The notes below the pieces were generated by a model. The model did not search any database and was not told where the DNA came from. It saw only the letters and a program-made list of their open reading frames with translations. A stretch of 63,411 nt of DNA. It comes from Rhodospirillales bacterium. GTDB taxonomy: Bacteria > Pseudomonadota > Alphaproteobacteria > UBA8366 > JADFVY01. The first letter of the stretch is position 1, and every line of letters begins with the position of its first letter. The position numbers and the translations under genes were made by a program. The stretch is from NCBI GenBank assembly GCA_020356105.1, contig CP070634.1, forward strand, positions 3,133,802 to 3,197,212, read 5' to 3'. Positions 7,325-16,492 of the stretch are shown here, piece after piece.

Positions 7325-8668
7325 ATGCGTGAAGGCAGCCTCGACGCGCCGGTCCGCCATCCGATTGCATGGCGGGACGACGAGTTCTACGACGAGCAGA
7401 AACTTGATGAGGAGTTGCGGCGGGTTTTCGACATCTGCCACGGCTGCCGGCGCTGCTTCAATCTCTGCGATTCGTTCCCGCGACTGTTCGATCTGATCGA
7501 CGAGTCGGAAACCGGCGAACTCGACAGTGTCGACAGCAAGGATTTCGGGCCGGTGATCGACGCATGCACGCTGTGCGATCTGTGCTTCATGACCAAGTGC
7601 CCCTACGTGCCGCCGCACGAGTTCAACCTGGATTTTCCCCATCTCATGCTGCGCGCCCGCGCCGTCGAGTTGAAGAACGGGAAGGTCGGCTTCGTCGACA
7701 AGCAATTGACCGAAACCGACCGGAACGGCCGGCTGGCCGGACGCGTGTCGGGCCTCGCCAACTGGGCGACCGATACCAAGAACGGGATGACCCGGGGCGT
7801 AATGCAGGCGGTCGCCGGCGTCGATCGGCACGCCGCACTGCCGAAATTCACCGGCAAGAGTTTCACCGCACGCGCCAAGGCGAACCCGCCGAAGCTCAAC
7901 GCCGATGCGCCGGCGCACGGCCGCAAGGCGGTGATCTATGCAACCTGCTACGGCAACTACAACAACCCGGAGATTGGCGAAGCCACCCAGGCGGTCCTGG
8001 CCCACAACGGCGTCGAGACCGAGGTCGTCTACCCCGAATGCTGCGGCATGCCGCAGCTCGAGCATGGCGACCTCGATCGCGTCTCCTCGAAGGCCGCGAA
8101 CATCGCCGCGACGCTGCGGCCCTGGATCGACAAGGGCTACGACGTGATTGCCCTGGTTCCGTCATGCGCCCTGATGTTGAAATTCGAATGGCCGTTGATC
8201 GCCCCCGATGATGAGAATGTGAAGGCGCTGTCCCAGGCCACCTTCGATGTCAGCGAGTATGTCGTGTCGATCGCTGCGAAGGAGGGACTCGCGCCGGGGC
8301 TGAAGCCGCTGGACGGTGGCGTTGCCATTCATCTGGCGTGCCACGCGCGGGCCCAGAACATGGGGGCCAAGGCGGCGGAAATGATGCGCCTGCTTCCCGA
8401 GAACGACGTGGCGGTGATCGAGCGCTGCTCGGGCCATGGCGGATCCTGGGGCATCATGAAGGGCAATTTCGAGGTGGCGCTGAAGGTCGGCAAACCCACG
8501 GCACGGCAGGCAAGCAAGAGCGGCAAGAAATACGTTTCATCGGAATGCCCGCTCGCCGGCACGCACATTATGCAGGGCGTCGAGGCGCTCGGCGGGGAGA
8601 CGCCCGAGATCGAGCTCGCCCCGCACCCGATCGTCCTGTTCGCCCGCGCCTACGGGCTGGCGGACTGA
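7325..8668 (+). CDS. GlpC/HdrD-like (Fe-S) protein of the rubrerythrin-DUF3501 cluster
   Basis: A 447-residue protein, often labelled anaerobic glycerol-3-phosphate dehydrogenase subunit C, but no glpA or glpB is present. Two [4Fe-4S] motifs lie at C38, C41, C44, C48 and at C81, C84, C87, C92. CCG-type elements follow: [50 protein letters not shown] (with one Cys replaced in the second CCG) and SSECPLAG. There is no membrane segment. The start is the ATG at 7325 with AAGGA upstream. Genes of this type are found between rubrerythrin and DUF3501 in many genomes; the likely job is electron delivery for peroxide reduction or redox-linked metal handling, which is inference. It is distinct from the HdrD-like protein at 815-2110. 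Confidence 0.85.
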   Translation: MREGSLDAPVRHPIAWRDDEFYDEQKLDEELRRVFDICHGCRRCFNLCDSFPRLFDLIDESETGELDSVDSKDFGPVIDACTLCDLCFMTKCPYVPPHEFNLDFPHLMLRARAVELKNGKVGFVDKQLTETDRNGRLAGRVSGLANWATDTKNGMTRGVMQAVAGVDRHAALPKFTGKSFTARAKANPPKLNADAPAHGRKAVIYATCYGNYNNPEIGEATQAVLAHNGVETEVVYPECCGMPQLEHGDLDRVSSKAANIAATLRPWIDKGYDVIALVPSCALMLKFEWPLIAPDDENVKALSQATFDVSEYVVSIAAKEGLAPGLKPLDGGVAIHLACHARAQNMGAKAAEMMRLLPENDVAVIERCSGHGGSWGIMKGNFEVALKVGKPTARQASKSGKKYVSSECPLAGTHIMQGVEALGGETPEIELAPHPIVLFARAYGLAD

Positions 8669-8686
8669 ACCTGGAGAATGACTGCA

Positions 8687-9292
8687 ATGGATACGGCGAC
8701 GATGACTCGCAAGACGGAGATCACCCGCGACGACATCATGGACATGGCGGAATACGGCGCGATCCGCAAGGAGCGCCGGCGCAGCATGATCGAGAAGAAA
8801 AAGCTGCGCCGCGTTGCGATCGGGCCCGATGCAACCGCGCATTTCGAGGATTATGACAGCATGTGGCTGCAGGTGCATGAGATGCTGTACATCGAAAAGG
8901 GCGGCGAGGAGCAGGTGGCCGACGAGCTGGCCGCCTATAACCCGCTGATCCCCAAGGGGCGGGAGCTCGTTTGCACGGTCCTGTTCGAGGTCGATGATCC
9001 CGAGCGCCGGGCCCGTTTCCTGGCCAATCTGGGCGGCATCGAGGAAACCATGTTCGTCCGGATCGACGGGGAGGAGATCATCGGCAGGGCGGAAGAGGAT
9101 ATCGACCGCACGACCGCCGCCGGAAAGGCGTCGGCGGTGCAGTTCGTGCGCTTCCCGTTCACCGATGCCCAAGTCGACGCCTTTCGTCGCAAGGGCGCCG
9201 AAATCGTCGTCGGCTTCAACCATCCCGGCTACGGCCATATGGTCAAACTGCCCGAGGAAACCCGGGAAGCGCTGGCCGCGGATTTCGACTGA
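8687..9292 (+). CDS. DUF3501 family protein
   Basis: A 201-residue acidic cytosolic protein matching DUF3501 (RDDIMDMAEYGAIRKERRR near the N terminus; YDSMWLQVHEMLYIEKGG; FNHPGYGHM near the C terminus). No catalytic motif or signal peptide is evident. Of three nearby ATGs I chose 8687, which lies 10 bases after GGAG; the ATG at 8678 is too close to it. It starts 18 bases after the Fe-S gene and is presumably in the same transcript as rubrerythrin. The His in MWLQVHEM and the HPGYGH stretch could bind metal. Biochemical function is not known. Confidence 0.85.
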   Translation: MDTATMTRKTEITRDDIMDMAEYGAIRKERRRSMIEKKKLRRVAIGPDATAHFEDYDSMWLQVHEMLYIEKGGEEQVADELAAYNPLIPKGRELVCTVLFEVDDPERRARFLANLGGIEETMFVRIDGEEIIGRAEEDIDRTTAAGKASAVQFVRFPFTDAQVDAFRRKGAEIVVGFNHPGYGHMVKLPEETREALAADFD

Positions 9293-9329
9293 CGCACCGG
9301 GCGGCCGCGAGAGCGGCCGCGCGGGTGCG
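9293..9329. terminator. Hairpin between convergent genes
   Basis: GCGGCCGC at 9301-9308 pairs with its complement at 9313-9320 around a GAGA loop, and CGCACC/GGTGCG at 9293-9298 and 9324-9329 extend the stem with a small internal loop. It lies right after the DUF3501 stop and before the convergent SH3 gene, so it probably works in both directions. Confidence 0.5.
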
Positions 9330-9370
9330 CCGGATTGGCCGGATCGGTTGTTCGGACGGGACCGACGGGA

Positions 9371-9874
9371 TCACTCGATCATCTCGTCCGGATAGACCCC
9401 CCAGAAATCGCCGCGCCGCAACCAGCCGCGATAATTTCGCACCTCGACGCGGCACCAGCCCTCCACGCAATCCTCGACCGTCGCGATGATGCCCGGGCGA
9501 AGGCGGACCACGGGTGGCGAGGTTTCGTCCGCCCGGCGGTAGAGGATGCGCTTGTCGCCGGTTACGATCACCGTGCGCCGGGACGACAGCAGGGCCGAGT
9601 GCACCCAGCCTTCCTGCCCCTCCCAGTCGCGGATTTTCCGCCAATTGTCCCATTCGGCGATGATCTCCACCGGGACGCCGGCGACAACGAAGGTCCATTT
9701 GAGGGGATACTGCTTGCCGGGCCCGACGCGAACATTGACCTCGTCCGCCTTGATCGAGACGAACCGCGGCACCGGTCGTTCTCCCGCCGTCGCGGGGAGT
9801 GACGCAAGCGTCGCCACGATCAGCGAGATCAACAGGCCGGTCCGAACCATTGCGCGCGTCGGTTTGCGAATCAT
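9371..9874 (-). CDS. Secreted bacterial SH3-domain protein
   Basis: A 167-residue protein with an N-terminal signal peptide (TGLLISLIVATLASLPATAGE), followed by two SH3-like repeats. The first includes VNVRVGPGKQYPLKW and WRKIRDWEGQEGWVHSALLS; the second includes WCRVEVRNYRGWLRRGDFWGVYP. Such domains usually bind cell-wall peptides. It is divergent from the 2-hydroxyacid dehydrogenase gene, a pairing common in alphaproteobacteria. The ATG at 9874 almost coincides with the predicted transcription start; an ATG at 9850 gives a shorter, cleaner signal peptide. Periplasmic or envelope role is inferred. Confidence 0.82.
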   Translation of the reverse strand: MIRKPTRAMVRTGLLISLIVATLASLPATAGERPVPRFVSIKADEVNVRVGPGKQYPLKWTFVVAGVPVEIIAEWDNWRKIRDWEGQEGWVHSALLSSRRTVIVTGDKRILYRRADETSPPVVRLRPGIIATVEDCVEGWCRVEVRNYRGWLRRGDFWGVYPDEMIE

Positions 9875-9880
9875 GTCGGC

Positions 9881-9910
9881 CTATAATGGAATCGTCGGCC
9901 GCGACGTCAA
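9881..9910 (-). promoter_or_regulatory. Promoter for the SH3 protein
   Basis: On the minus strand TTGACG (9910-9905) is followed after 18 bases by TTATAG (9886-9881). Transcription would begin about 9874, at the first ATG, so either a leaderless transcript or the downstream ATG at 9850 is used. Confidence 0.45.
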
Positions 9911-9953
9911 GCCGAGGAACGGCGCCTCGGCCGCTTCGCGCGACCGCCGGGGC

Positions 9954-9981
9954 TGGACAGGCGCGCACCGTGTTGTATAAC
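9954..9981 (+). promoter_or_regulatory. Promoter for the 2-hydroxyacid dehydrogenase
   Basis: TGGACA (9954-9959, five of six to consensus) and TATAAC (9976-9981, five of six) are separated by 16 bases, 31 bases before the ATG at 10013. Confidence 0.45.
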
Positions 9982-10012
9982 CCGGGCGGGGTGCAGTTTC
10001 GAAGGTCGACGC

Positions 10013-11011
10013 ATGGCGAAGCAGAAGATGAAGCGAAAACCGCTGGTCATCGTGACCCGCAAATTGCCGGACGTCATCGAGACCCGCCTCATGGAGCTGT
10101 TCGAGACGCGCCTGAACCTCGACGACAAGGCGATGGGGCAGGCCGACATCGTGCGGGCGGTGCAGGAAGCGGACGTGCTGGTTCCGACCGTGACCGACAA
10201 GATCGACGCGGGCGTGCTTGCGCAGGCAGGGCCGAACCTCAAGCTCATTGCCTCGTTCGGGACCGGCGTCGACCATATCGATCTCGCCACGGCGCGCAGC
10301 CGCGGGATCTCGGTGACCAACACGCCGGGCGTCCTGACGGAAGACACCGCCGACATGACGATGGCGCTGATCCTCGCGGTGCCGCGCCGGCTGGCCGAGG
10401 GAACGCGTCTCGTCCGGTCCGGCGAATGGACCGGCTGGAGCCCGACCTCGATGCTCGGTCACCGGATCTGGGGAAAACGGCTCGGCATTCTCGGCATGGG
10501 CCGAATCGGCACGGCCGTCGCCCGGCGGGCCCGCGGTTTCGGACTGTCGATCCATTACCACAATCGCCGCCGCGTTCACCCAGACCTCGAGTCGGAGCTG
10601 GAGGCGACCTACTGGGATAGCCTCGACCAGATGCTCGCCCATATGGACATCGTCTCGATCAACTGCCCGCACACGCCGGCGACCTTCCATCTGTTGTCGG
10701 CGCGGCGGCTGAAGCTGCTGCGGCCGCAGGCCTACATCGTCAATACGAGCCGCGGCGAGGTGATCGACGAGAACGCCCTGGCGCGGGCGCTCGAAGCCGA
10801 GGCCATCGCAGGGGCCGGGCTCGACGTGTACGAGCACGAACCCGCGATCAACCCGAAATTGCTCAAGCTCGACAACGTCGTCTTGCTGCCGCATATGGGC
10901 TCGGCGACGCTCGAGGGCCGCGTAGATATGGGCGAGAAGGTGATCATCAACATCAAGACCTTCGTCGACGGACACAATCCGCCGGACCGCGTGCTGGAGA
11001 CGATGTTCTGA
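10013..11011 (+). CDS. D-2-hydroxyacid dehydrogenase, glyoxylate/hydroxypyruvate reductase type
   Basis: A 332-residue NAD(P)-dependent enzyme. The Rossmann motif is LGMGRIGTAVARRARGFG (about 160-177), and the catalytic triad is R247 (NTSRGEV), E276 and H294 (LLPHMGSAT). The N-terminal half holds SFGTGVDHIDL and TPGVLTEDTADMTMALIL, typical of D-glycerate dehydrogenases (GyaR/GhrB group). It interconverts glyoxylate with glycolate, or hydroxypyruvate with D-glycerate, in the cytosol. The RR pair in HYHNRRRVHP after the Rossmann beta2 strand suggests NADPH preference. Its end overlaps the likely start of the MATE gene. Confidence 0.88.
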   Translation: MAKQKMKRKPLVIVTRKLPDVIETRLMELFETRLNLDDKAMGQADIVRAVQEADVLVPTVTDKIDAGVLAQAGPNLKLIASFGTGVDHIDLATARSRGISVTNTPGVLTEDTADMTMALILAVPRRLAEGTRLVRSGEWTGWSPTSMLGHRIWGKRLGILGMGRIGTAVARRARGFGLSIHYHNRRRVHPDLESELEATYWDSLDQMLAHMDIVSINCPHTPATFHLLSARRLKLLRPQAYIVNTSRGEVIDENALARALEAEAIAGAGLDVYEHEPAINPKLLKLDNVVLLPHMGSATLEGRVDMGEKVIINIKTFVDGHNPPDRVLETMF

Positions 11012-11043
11012 CGCAAACCCTGGGCGGCCACCTGTCGGAGCTG

Positions 11044-12339
11044 TTGCGCCTCGCTGCCCCGGTGGTCGTCGCGCGCGCCGGGATCCTCACCCTGGCCACC
11101 GCGGATATCGTCATGCTGGGCCATTACGGCGCGGCGGACGTCGCCTGGTACGGCATCGGCATGACCCCGTTCATCGTGCTGCTGCTGATCGGCATCGGCA
11201 TGCTGACCGGAACCCTGGTGATGACCAGCCACGCGCGCGGCGCGGGAACGCCGGAGGAATGCGGCGCGGTGTGGCGGCGGTCGCTCCCCTACGCGCTCGT
11301 CATCGGCCTTGTCGGCACCGGGCTGACGCAGTTCGGCGAGACGTTCTTCCTGCTGGTCGGTCAATCGCCGGCAATCGCCGCCGGCGGCGGCCGCGTGACC
11401 GCCATCGCCGGCCTCGCGCTCATCCCGACCCTGCTCTTCGTAACCACGAGCTTCTTCCTCGAGGGTCTCGCGCGTCCCGCGCCGGGCATGGTCGTGATCC
11501 TCTGCGGCAACGTCCTCAACATCGTGCTAAACTGGCTGCTGATCTTCGGCCATGCCGGCTTTGCGGCGATGGGCGCGGAGGGCGCGATCGCCGCCACCTC
11601 GCTGACCCGTTTCACGATGGCGGTCGCCGCGATCTCCTATGTCTGGTGGATGCGGGACGGCAACGTCTTCGCGGTTCGCGCGCGGCCGGCCTCGGGCTGG
11701 TGGCGGGCCGGACGCGAACAATGGCGCCTCGGATACGCGGCCGGTGCCAGCCAGGGCGTCGAGTCACTCGCCTTCAACAGCCTGACGATGATGGCCGGCC
11801 TTCTGGGGCCGCTGGCCCTCGCGAGCTATTCGATTGCGCTCAACCTGACCGCATTGGTCTTCATGCTGGCCCTCGGGCTCGGCGCCGCCACGGCGGTGCG
11901 GGTCGGCGCCGCCCGGGGCGCCGCCGATCACCAGGGCATGGTGGCCGCCGGCTGGGTCGGCCTCGCCGCGACGGTAACGATGATGGCGGGATTCGGGATT
12001 CTGCTGTGGCTGTTCCGCGAGCCTCTGGCGATGTTCTACTCCGACGACGCCGCGCTGCGCCTCGTGCTGCCGGCGCTGTTCTTCATCGTCGCCTTCATCC
12101 TGGTGCCCGATGGCGGCCAGGTCGTGATGTCCTTCGCGCTCCGCGGGGCCGGCGACGCCTGGACTCCGACCGCGCTGCACCTGCTCTCCTTCTTCGTCGT
12201 GATGATTCCCGCCGCCTGGCTGCTGGCGTTCCCGGCCGGCCTCGGCACCACCGGCCTGATGACGGCGATCGCGATGGGCGCCGCCACGTCCCTTGCCATC
12301 CTCTCGCTGAGGTTTCGGATCGTCACCCGACGTCGGTGA
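11044..12339 (+). CDS. MATE family efflux transporter
   Basis: A membrane protein of about 431 residues or more with some 12 helices in two MatE halves (LAAPVVVARAGILTLATADIVMLGHYG opening the first; GASQGVESLAFNSLTMMAGLLG opening the second). It exports cationic drugs or metabolites using an H+ or Na+ gradient. The first recognised start is the TTG at 11044, but this cuts into helix 1. In-frame sequence continues back to a CTG at 11008 that overlaps the stop of the preceding gene and lies 8 bases after GGAG, giving a natural family N terminus (LTQTLGGHLSELLRLAAP); no ATG, GTG or TTG exists in that stretch. The 3' end overlaps the convergent moeB-like gene by 17 bases. Confidence 0.87.
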   Translation: MRLAAPVVVARAGILTLATADIVMLGHYGAADVAWYGIGMTPFIVLLLIGIGMLTGTLVMTSHARGAGTPEECGAVWRRSLPYALVIGLVGTGLTQFGETFFLLVGQSPAIAAGGGRVTAIAGLALIPTLLFVTTSFFLEGLARPAPGMVVILCGNVLNIVLNWLLIFGHAGFAAMGAEGAIAATSLTRFTMAVAAISYVWWMRDGNVFAVRARPASGWWRAGREQWRLGYAAGASQGVESLAFNSLTMMAGLLGPLALASYSIALNLTALVFMLALGLGAATAVRVGAARGAADHQGMVAAGWVGLAATVTMMAGFGILLWLFREPLAMFYSDDAALRLVLPALFFIVAFILVPDGGQVVMSFALRGAGDAWTPTALHLLSFFVVMIPAAWLLAFPAGLGTTGLMTAIAMGAATSLAILSLRFRIVTRRR

Positions 12340-13102
12340 TCGTCGGCGACTCGCCGCATAGCGGACAGGCGGGATTCTTCGGAATGGCGACGGTGCGCAG
12401 CATCACGTCCATCGCATCGTAGAGCAGCAGCCGCCCGGCCAGGCCGTGCCCGAGCCCGAGCAGCTCCTTGAGGACCTCGGTCGCCTGCATAGTGCCCAGG
12501 ACACCGGCGAGGGCGCCGAAGATCCCGGCCTGCTCGCATCGCGGTGCAATTTCCGGCGGCGGGGCGGACGGGAAGATGCAGCGGTAGCATGGCTTGCCGG
12601 GCTCCCATGCCTTGATCGTCGTCGCCTGCCCCTCGAAGCGCAGCACCGCGGCCGTGACCAGCGGCGTCTTCTCGAGATAGCAGGCATCGTTGACGAGGTA
12701 GCGGGTCGGGAAATTGTCGCTGCCGTCGGCGACCAGATCGTAGTCGCGGATAAGGCGACGCACGTTTTCCGGGGTCAGACGTTCGCTGTACGGCACGACC
12801 TCGACCTCGGGATTGATCTGGCCGAGGGTCTGCACGGCGCTTTCCGCCTTCAGCGCGCCGATGCGATCCGTCGTGTGGACGATCTGACGCTGCAGGTTGG
12901 TGATGTCGACCCGATCGTCGTCGATCACGCCCAGCGTGCCCACGCCCGCCGCCGCGAGGTACAGCAGGACCGGCGAGCCGAGGCCGCCGGCCCCGATCAC
13001 CAGGACGCGCGACTGCAGCAGCCTGATCTGTCCTTCCTCGCCGACCTCGTCGAGGATGATGTGCCGGGCATAGCGATGCAGGCGCTCCTCGGTGATCTCC
13101 AT
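12323..13102 (-). CDS. moeB: HesA/MoeB/ThiF family sulfur-carrier adenylyltransferase
   Basis: A 259-residue E1-like enzyme. The nucleotide-binding loop is VLVIGAGGLGSPVLLYLAAAGVG; DDDRVDITNLQRQIVH contains the ATP-contact Asp and Arg; DGSDNFPTRYLVND follows. Two CX2C pairs (CYRC and CPLC) hold the structural zinc. There is no C-terminal rhodanese domain, unlike the MoeZ type. It activates the C terminus of a ubiquitin-like carrier (MoaD, ThiS or CysO-like) by adenylation. It is last in the coaBC-dut-Rrf2-cysK operon, 10 bases after cysK, so supply of a thiocarboxylate for cysteine or cofactor synthesis is possible. MoeB versus ThiF cannot be settled here. Confidence 0.87.
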   Translation of the reverse strand: MEITEERLHRYARHIILDEVGEEGQIRLLQSRVLVIGAGGLGSPVLLYLAAAGVGTLGVIDDDRVDITNLQRQIVHTTDRIGALKAESAVQTLGQINPEVEVVPYSERLTPENVRRLIRDYDLVADGSDNFPTRYLVNDACYLEKTPLVTAAVLRFEGQATTIKAWEPGKPCYRCIFPSAPPPEIAPRCEQAGIFGALAGVLGTMQATEVLKELLGLGHGLAGRLLLYDAMDVMLRTVAIPKNPACPLCGESPTITDVG

Positions 13103-13112
13103 CGCTTCGTCC

Positions 13113-14078
13113 CTATACGACGATCCCGTCGAACAGCGCCGTCGAGAGATAGCGTTCGGCGAAGGAGGGAATGATCACGATGATCCGCGCCCCCTTCATC
13201 TCAGGCCGCTCGGCGATCTCGAGCGCCGCCGCCAGCGCCGCGCCCGAGGAGATGCCGACCGGGCAGCCCTCGAGCGCCGCCACCTTGCGGGCCACCGAAA
13301 ACGAGGTTTCGTTGGCGATGGAGATGACCTCGTCGATCAGCTCGGTCCTCAGGATCGACGGCACGAAGCCGGCGCCGATACCCTGTATCTTGTGCGGTCC
13401 GGGTTCGCCGCCCGACAGAACCGGGCTGTCCTCCGGCTCGACGGCGACGATGCGGATGTCCGGGTTGCGCTCCTTGAAGACCTCGCCGCAGCCGGTCAGC
13501 GTGCCGCCGGTGCCGACCCCGCAGACCAGAACGTCGAACTTGCCGCCGGTGTCCTTCCAGATCTCCTCGGCCGTCGTCTTGCGGTGGATGTCGGGATTCG
13601 CCGGGTTCTCGAACTGTGACGGCATCGCCGCATCGGGCAGCGAGGCGACGATCTCCTCGGCCTTCGCGATGGCGCCCTTCATCCCCTGATCGGCGGGTGT
13701 GAGCTCGATCTCGGCCCCGAGCAGCTTGAGCATCTTGCGCCGTTCCACCGACATTGATTCCGGCATCGTCAGGATCAGCCGGTAGCCGCGCGCCGCCGCG
13801 ACGAAGGCAAGGGCGATGCCGGTATTGCCCGAGGTCGGCTCGACCATCACCGTGCCCTTCTTCAGCTGACCTGCGGCCTCCATCGCATCGATCATCGCGA
13901 ACCCGATGCGGTCCTTGACCGAGGCCAACGGGTTGAAGAACTCGAGCTTGCCGATAATGTCCGCTTGAACTCCCGCATCCGCCGCCAGCCGGGAAAACCG
14001 GACGAGCGGCGTGGCGCCGATCGTCTCGATGAGGTTGTCATATATCCTGCCCCTGAATTCCGGAGAGCCCGAATTCAT
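13113..14078 (-). CDS. cysK: Cysteine synthase A (O-acetylserine sulfhydrylase)
   Basis: A 321-residue PLP enzyme of fold type II. The PLP lysine is K55 in [21 protein letters not shown] binds substrate carboxylate; VGTGGTLTG binds PLP phosphate; GISSGAA closes the site. It makes L-cysteine from O-acetylserine and sulfide. The ATG at 14078 follows AAGGGGGA; an ATG at 14099 lacks a ribosome site. It is placed directly behind an Rrf2 regulator gene with 20 bases between them. Confidence 0.94.
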   Translation of the reverse strand: MNSGSPEFRGRIYDNLIETIGATPLVRFSRLAADAGVQADIIGKLEFFNPLASVKDRIGFAMIDAMEAAGQLKKGTVMVEPTSGNTGIALAFVAAARGYRLILTMPESMSVERRKMLKLLGAEIELTPADQGMKGAIAKAEEIVASLPDAAMPSQFENPANPDIHRKTTAEEIWKDTGGKFDVLVCGVGTGGTLTGCGEVFKERNPDIRIVAVEPEDSPVLSGGEPGPHKIQGIGAGFVPSILRTELIDEVISIANETSFSVARKVAALEGCPVGISSGAALAAALEIAERPEMKGARIIVIIPSFAERYLSTALFDGIVV

Positions 14079-14098
14079 CCTGTCCCCCTTCTGTCCCA

Positions 14099-14551
14099 TC
14101 AGATTGTGAAATCTATGCTCTTCTTCGACCGGCTGTCGATGCCGGCCTCGCGCGCCGTCCGGCACAGCGTCTCGACGCTTACCGAATCGAGCTTGAGGAG
14201 CGCCTCCCCCTCCATCTCCTGCCACAATGGCTGCAGCACGACGCGTCCGAGCTCGGAGCCGGCATCGTCCTCGTCGCCGGCCTCGCCGTCCATGCCGGCG
14301 ACGATCCGCACGATTTCGCCCAGCGAGATCCGCCGCCGCTCGCGCGCAAGCCGATAGCCGCCGCGCGGACCACGGACGCCGCGCAGCACATCCGCCCGCA
14401 CCAGCTGCTGCAGGACCTGCTCGAGGTATCGCCGCGGAATGCCCTGGCGCTCGGCGATGTCCTTGCTCTGAACCGGGTTGACCCCTGAATTGTAGGCGAT
14501 GTCGACCACCGCCTCGATCGCGAACATCAGTTTTCGGGTAAGCCGCAACAT
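14099..14551 (-). CDS. Rrf2 family transcriptional regulator (non-IscR type)
   Basis: A 150-residue winged-helix protein (residues 1-80: [20 protein letters not shown], then [14 protein letters not shown] and [10 protein letters not shown]). The three clustered cysteines that bind [2Fe-2S] in IscR and related proteins are missing; the only Cys is C130 near the C terminus. The region where they would be is acidic instead ([12 protein letters not shown]). Sitting between dut and cysK, it may control cysteine synthesis like the Firmicute regulator CymR, which is itself an Rrf2 protein that binds CysK. That parallel is inference. Confidence 0.88.
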   Translation of the reverse strand: MLRLTRKLMFAIEAVVDIAYNSGVNPVQSKDIAERQGIPRRYLEQVLQQLVRADVLRGVRGPRGGYRLARERRRISLGEIVRIVAGMDGEAGDEDDAGSELGRVVLQPLWQEMEGEALLKLDSVSVETLCRTAREAGIDSRSKKSIDFTI

Positions 14552-14557
14552 TGCCCG

Positions 14558-15025
14558 TCACATCCCTTTTGTTCCAGTCGACCCAAATCCTCCCGCACCG
14601 CGCCGCGAGGCCGGCAAATCCGCGTCCGACGCGACCTCGTGCCATACGGTCCGCGTGATGCCCGAGACGACCATCTGCGCGATTCTCATGCCGCGCGTGA
14701 TCGTGAAACTCTCCTTGCCGAGATTGGCCAGGATCACCTTCACCTCGCCCCGATAGTCGGCGTCGATCGTGCCCGGGCTGTTCAGGACGGTGATCCCGTG
14801 CCGCAGCGCGAGGCCCGAGCGCGGCCGCACCTGCGCCTCGTAACCGACGGGCAGCGCGAGCGCCAGCCCCGTCGGCACGAGGCATCGTTCGCCCGGCCCG
14901 ATCGACACCGGGTCGTCGAGCGCCGCCAGCAGGTCGAACCCCGCGCTGTCCGCCGTCGCATACTCCGGCAACGGGAGATCCGCGCCATGGGCGAGGCGCG
15001 CAACCGGGACCGAGACCGCGCTCAT
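14558..15025 (-). CDS. dut: dUTP diphosphatase
   Basis: A 155-residue trimeric dUTPase hydrolysing dUTP to dUMP and PPi. All five motifs are present: [13 protein letters not shown] (I), [10 protein letters not shown] (II), [13 protein letters not shown] (III), RGMRIAQMV (IV) and the C-terminal [11 protein letters not shown] arm (V). The ATG at 15025 overlaps the coaBC stop (ATGA), a coaBC-dut pairing widespread in bacteria. The longer open frame upstream is only overlap with coaBC. Confidence 0.95.
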   Translation of the reverse strand: MSAVSVPVARLAHGADLPLPEYATADSAGFDLLAALDDPVSIGPGERCLVPTGLALALPVGYEAQVRPRSGLALRHGITVLNSPGTIDADYRGEVKVILANLGKESFTITRGMRIAQMVVSGITRTVWHEVASDADLPASRRGAGGFGSTGTKGM

Positions 15026-16269
15026 GGCTCTTCGGCCAGTTGCTCGGCGATCCGTTGCGCCAACCGGCCGGCGACCGCATCCTTGGACATCGGCGGCCAG
15101 TCCTCGACGCCCGAATCGTCGATCAGATGGATGACGTTGCGATCGCCGCCGAAGGTCCCGCTCGCCGGCGAGACATCGTTGGCGAGGATCCAGTCGGCGC
15201 CCTTCTTCCTGCGCTTGGCTTTCGCATTGGCGATCACCTTCTCCGTCTCGGCGGCGAATCCCACCAGCAGGCCGGGACGCAGGTTCTCCGCGCTCGCCAG
15301 CGTCTGCAGGATATCGGGGTTCTCGACCAGCTCCAGCTTCCGCCCGCCGCCGCCGTTCTTCTTGATCTTCTGCGCGGCCGCGTCCGCGGTGCGCCAGTCC
15401 GAGACCGCGGCGGCGCAGACCGCGACATCGACGGGCAGCGATTTGCGGCACGCCTCCAGCATCTCGCGCGCGGTCTCGACATGGACGACCGTCACGCCGG
15501 CCGGATCGGCAAGATTGGTCGGTCCGCTGACCAGCGTCGTCTCCGCGCCCAGCCGCGCCAGCGCCCGGGCGATCGCATGGCCCTGCTTGCCGGACGAGCG
15601 GTTCGCGATATAGCGCACCGGATCGATCGCCTCATGGGTCGGCCCGCTCGTCACCAGCGCCTTGCGGCCGGCCAGTCGCCGCGCCTCGGGCGACTTGCCG
15701 CGCGACGGGGTGACGGCGGCGCCGGCGCCGCGGAAATACGCCTCGATCGCCTCGACGATCTCGTCCGGCTCGGCCATACGGCCTTCGCCGAACTCGCCGC
15801 AGGCCATGTCGCCGACGCCGGGGCCGACGCGCATCACGCCGCGCGCGGCTAGCATCTCGACATTGGCCCGGGTCGCCGGATGCTCCCACATGCGCACGTT
15901 CATGGCCGGGGCGACCAGCACCGGCTTGTCGGTGGCGAGCAGCAGCGTCGTGGCGAGATCATCCGCGATCCCGCCCGCCATCTTGGCCATGATGTCGGCG
16001 GTCGCCGGCGCAACGACCAGAAGCCCCGCGTCACGCGACAGCTCGATATGGCCCATTTCCGCCTCGGCGGTCAGCGAGAACAGATCGTCGTAGACCGTAT
16101 CGCCGCTGATCGCCGCAAGGCTGAGCGGCGTGACGAACTTCGCCCCGGCGCGGGTCAGCACGCAGCGGACCGCGGCACCGCGCTCCTTCAGCCGGCGGAT
16201 CAGCTCGAGGCTCTTGTAGGCGGCGATGCCGCCCGAGACGATCAGGAGAACGCGATTTTCCGACAGCAC
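15022..16269 (-). CDS. coaBC: Bifunctional phosphopantothenoylcysteine decarboxylase/phosphopantothenate-cysteine ligase
   Basis: A 415-residue enzyme of coenzyme A synthesis. The N-terminal FMN-dependent CoaC half shows SGGIAAYK, the His in [24 protein letters not shown] and the catalytic Cys in [11 protein letters not shown]. The C-terminal CTP-dependent CoaB half shows [32 protein letters not shown] and QKIKK. I place the start at the GTG at 16269, which follows AGGA and gives the family N terminus ([13 protein letters not shown]); another GTG at 16314 is possible. It is the first gene of a five-gene operon to moeB. Confidence 0.94.
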   Translation of the reverse strand: MLSENRVLLIVSGGIAAYKSLELIRRLKERGAAVRCVLTRAGAKFVTPLSLAAISGDTVYDDLFSLTAEAEMGHIELSRDAGLLVVAPATADIMAKMAGGIADDLATTLLLATDKPVLVAPAMNVRMWEHPATRANVEMLAARGVMRVGPGVGDMACGEFGEGRMAEPDEIVEAIEAYFRGAGAAVTPSRGKSPEARRLAGRKALVTSGPTHEAIDPVRYIANRSSGKQGHAIARALARLGAETTLVSGPTNLADPAGVTVVHVETAREMLEACRKSLPVDVAVCAAAVSDWRTADAAAQKIKKNGGGGRKLELVENPDILQTLASAENLRPGLLVGFAAETEKVIANAKAKRRKKGADWILANDVSPASGTFGGDRNVIHLIDDSGVEDWPPMSKDAVAGRLAQRIAEQLAEEP

Positions 16270-16492
16270 GGGGCAGCTTTCCTCAGTTCCGTCGACACGG
16301 CCGGGGACAGGCACGAATTTACAATGTAGAACTGTGGTTACTTAATAACCGACCTTCGCCGCCTCGGCAAGCCCGCCGACGAATCCCGGTGCAATGCGCT
16401 TGACTTAAATTTGAGTTAATTCCTTTCGACTGCGAATCGAAAGCCGTGCCGGCAGCGCGCGCCGGCCGGCCAGTCGCGGCGCGGAATCGGCG

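Noticed and set aside
7325-8668. Anaerobic glycerol-3-phosphate dehydrogenase subunit GlpC
   Set aside because: Family resemblance is to the CCG domain only; no glpA or glpB nearby, and the rubrerythrin-DUF3501 context points elsewhere.
13113-15080. Single 655-codon frame joining cysK with upstream sequence
   Set aside because: The upstream 330 codons lie antiparallel in phase to the real Rrf2 and dut genes on the same strand; cysK has its own ribosome site at 14078.
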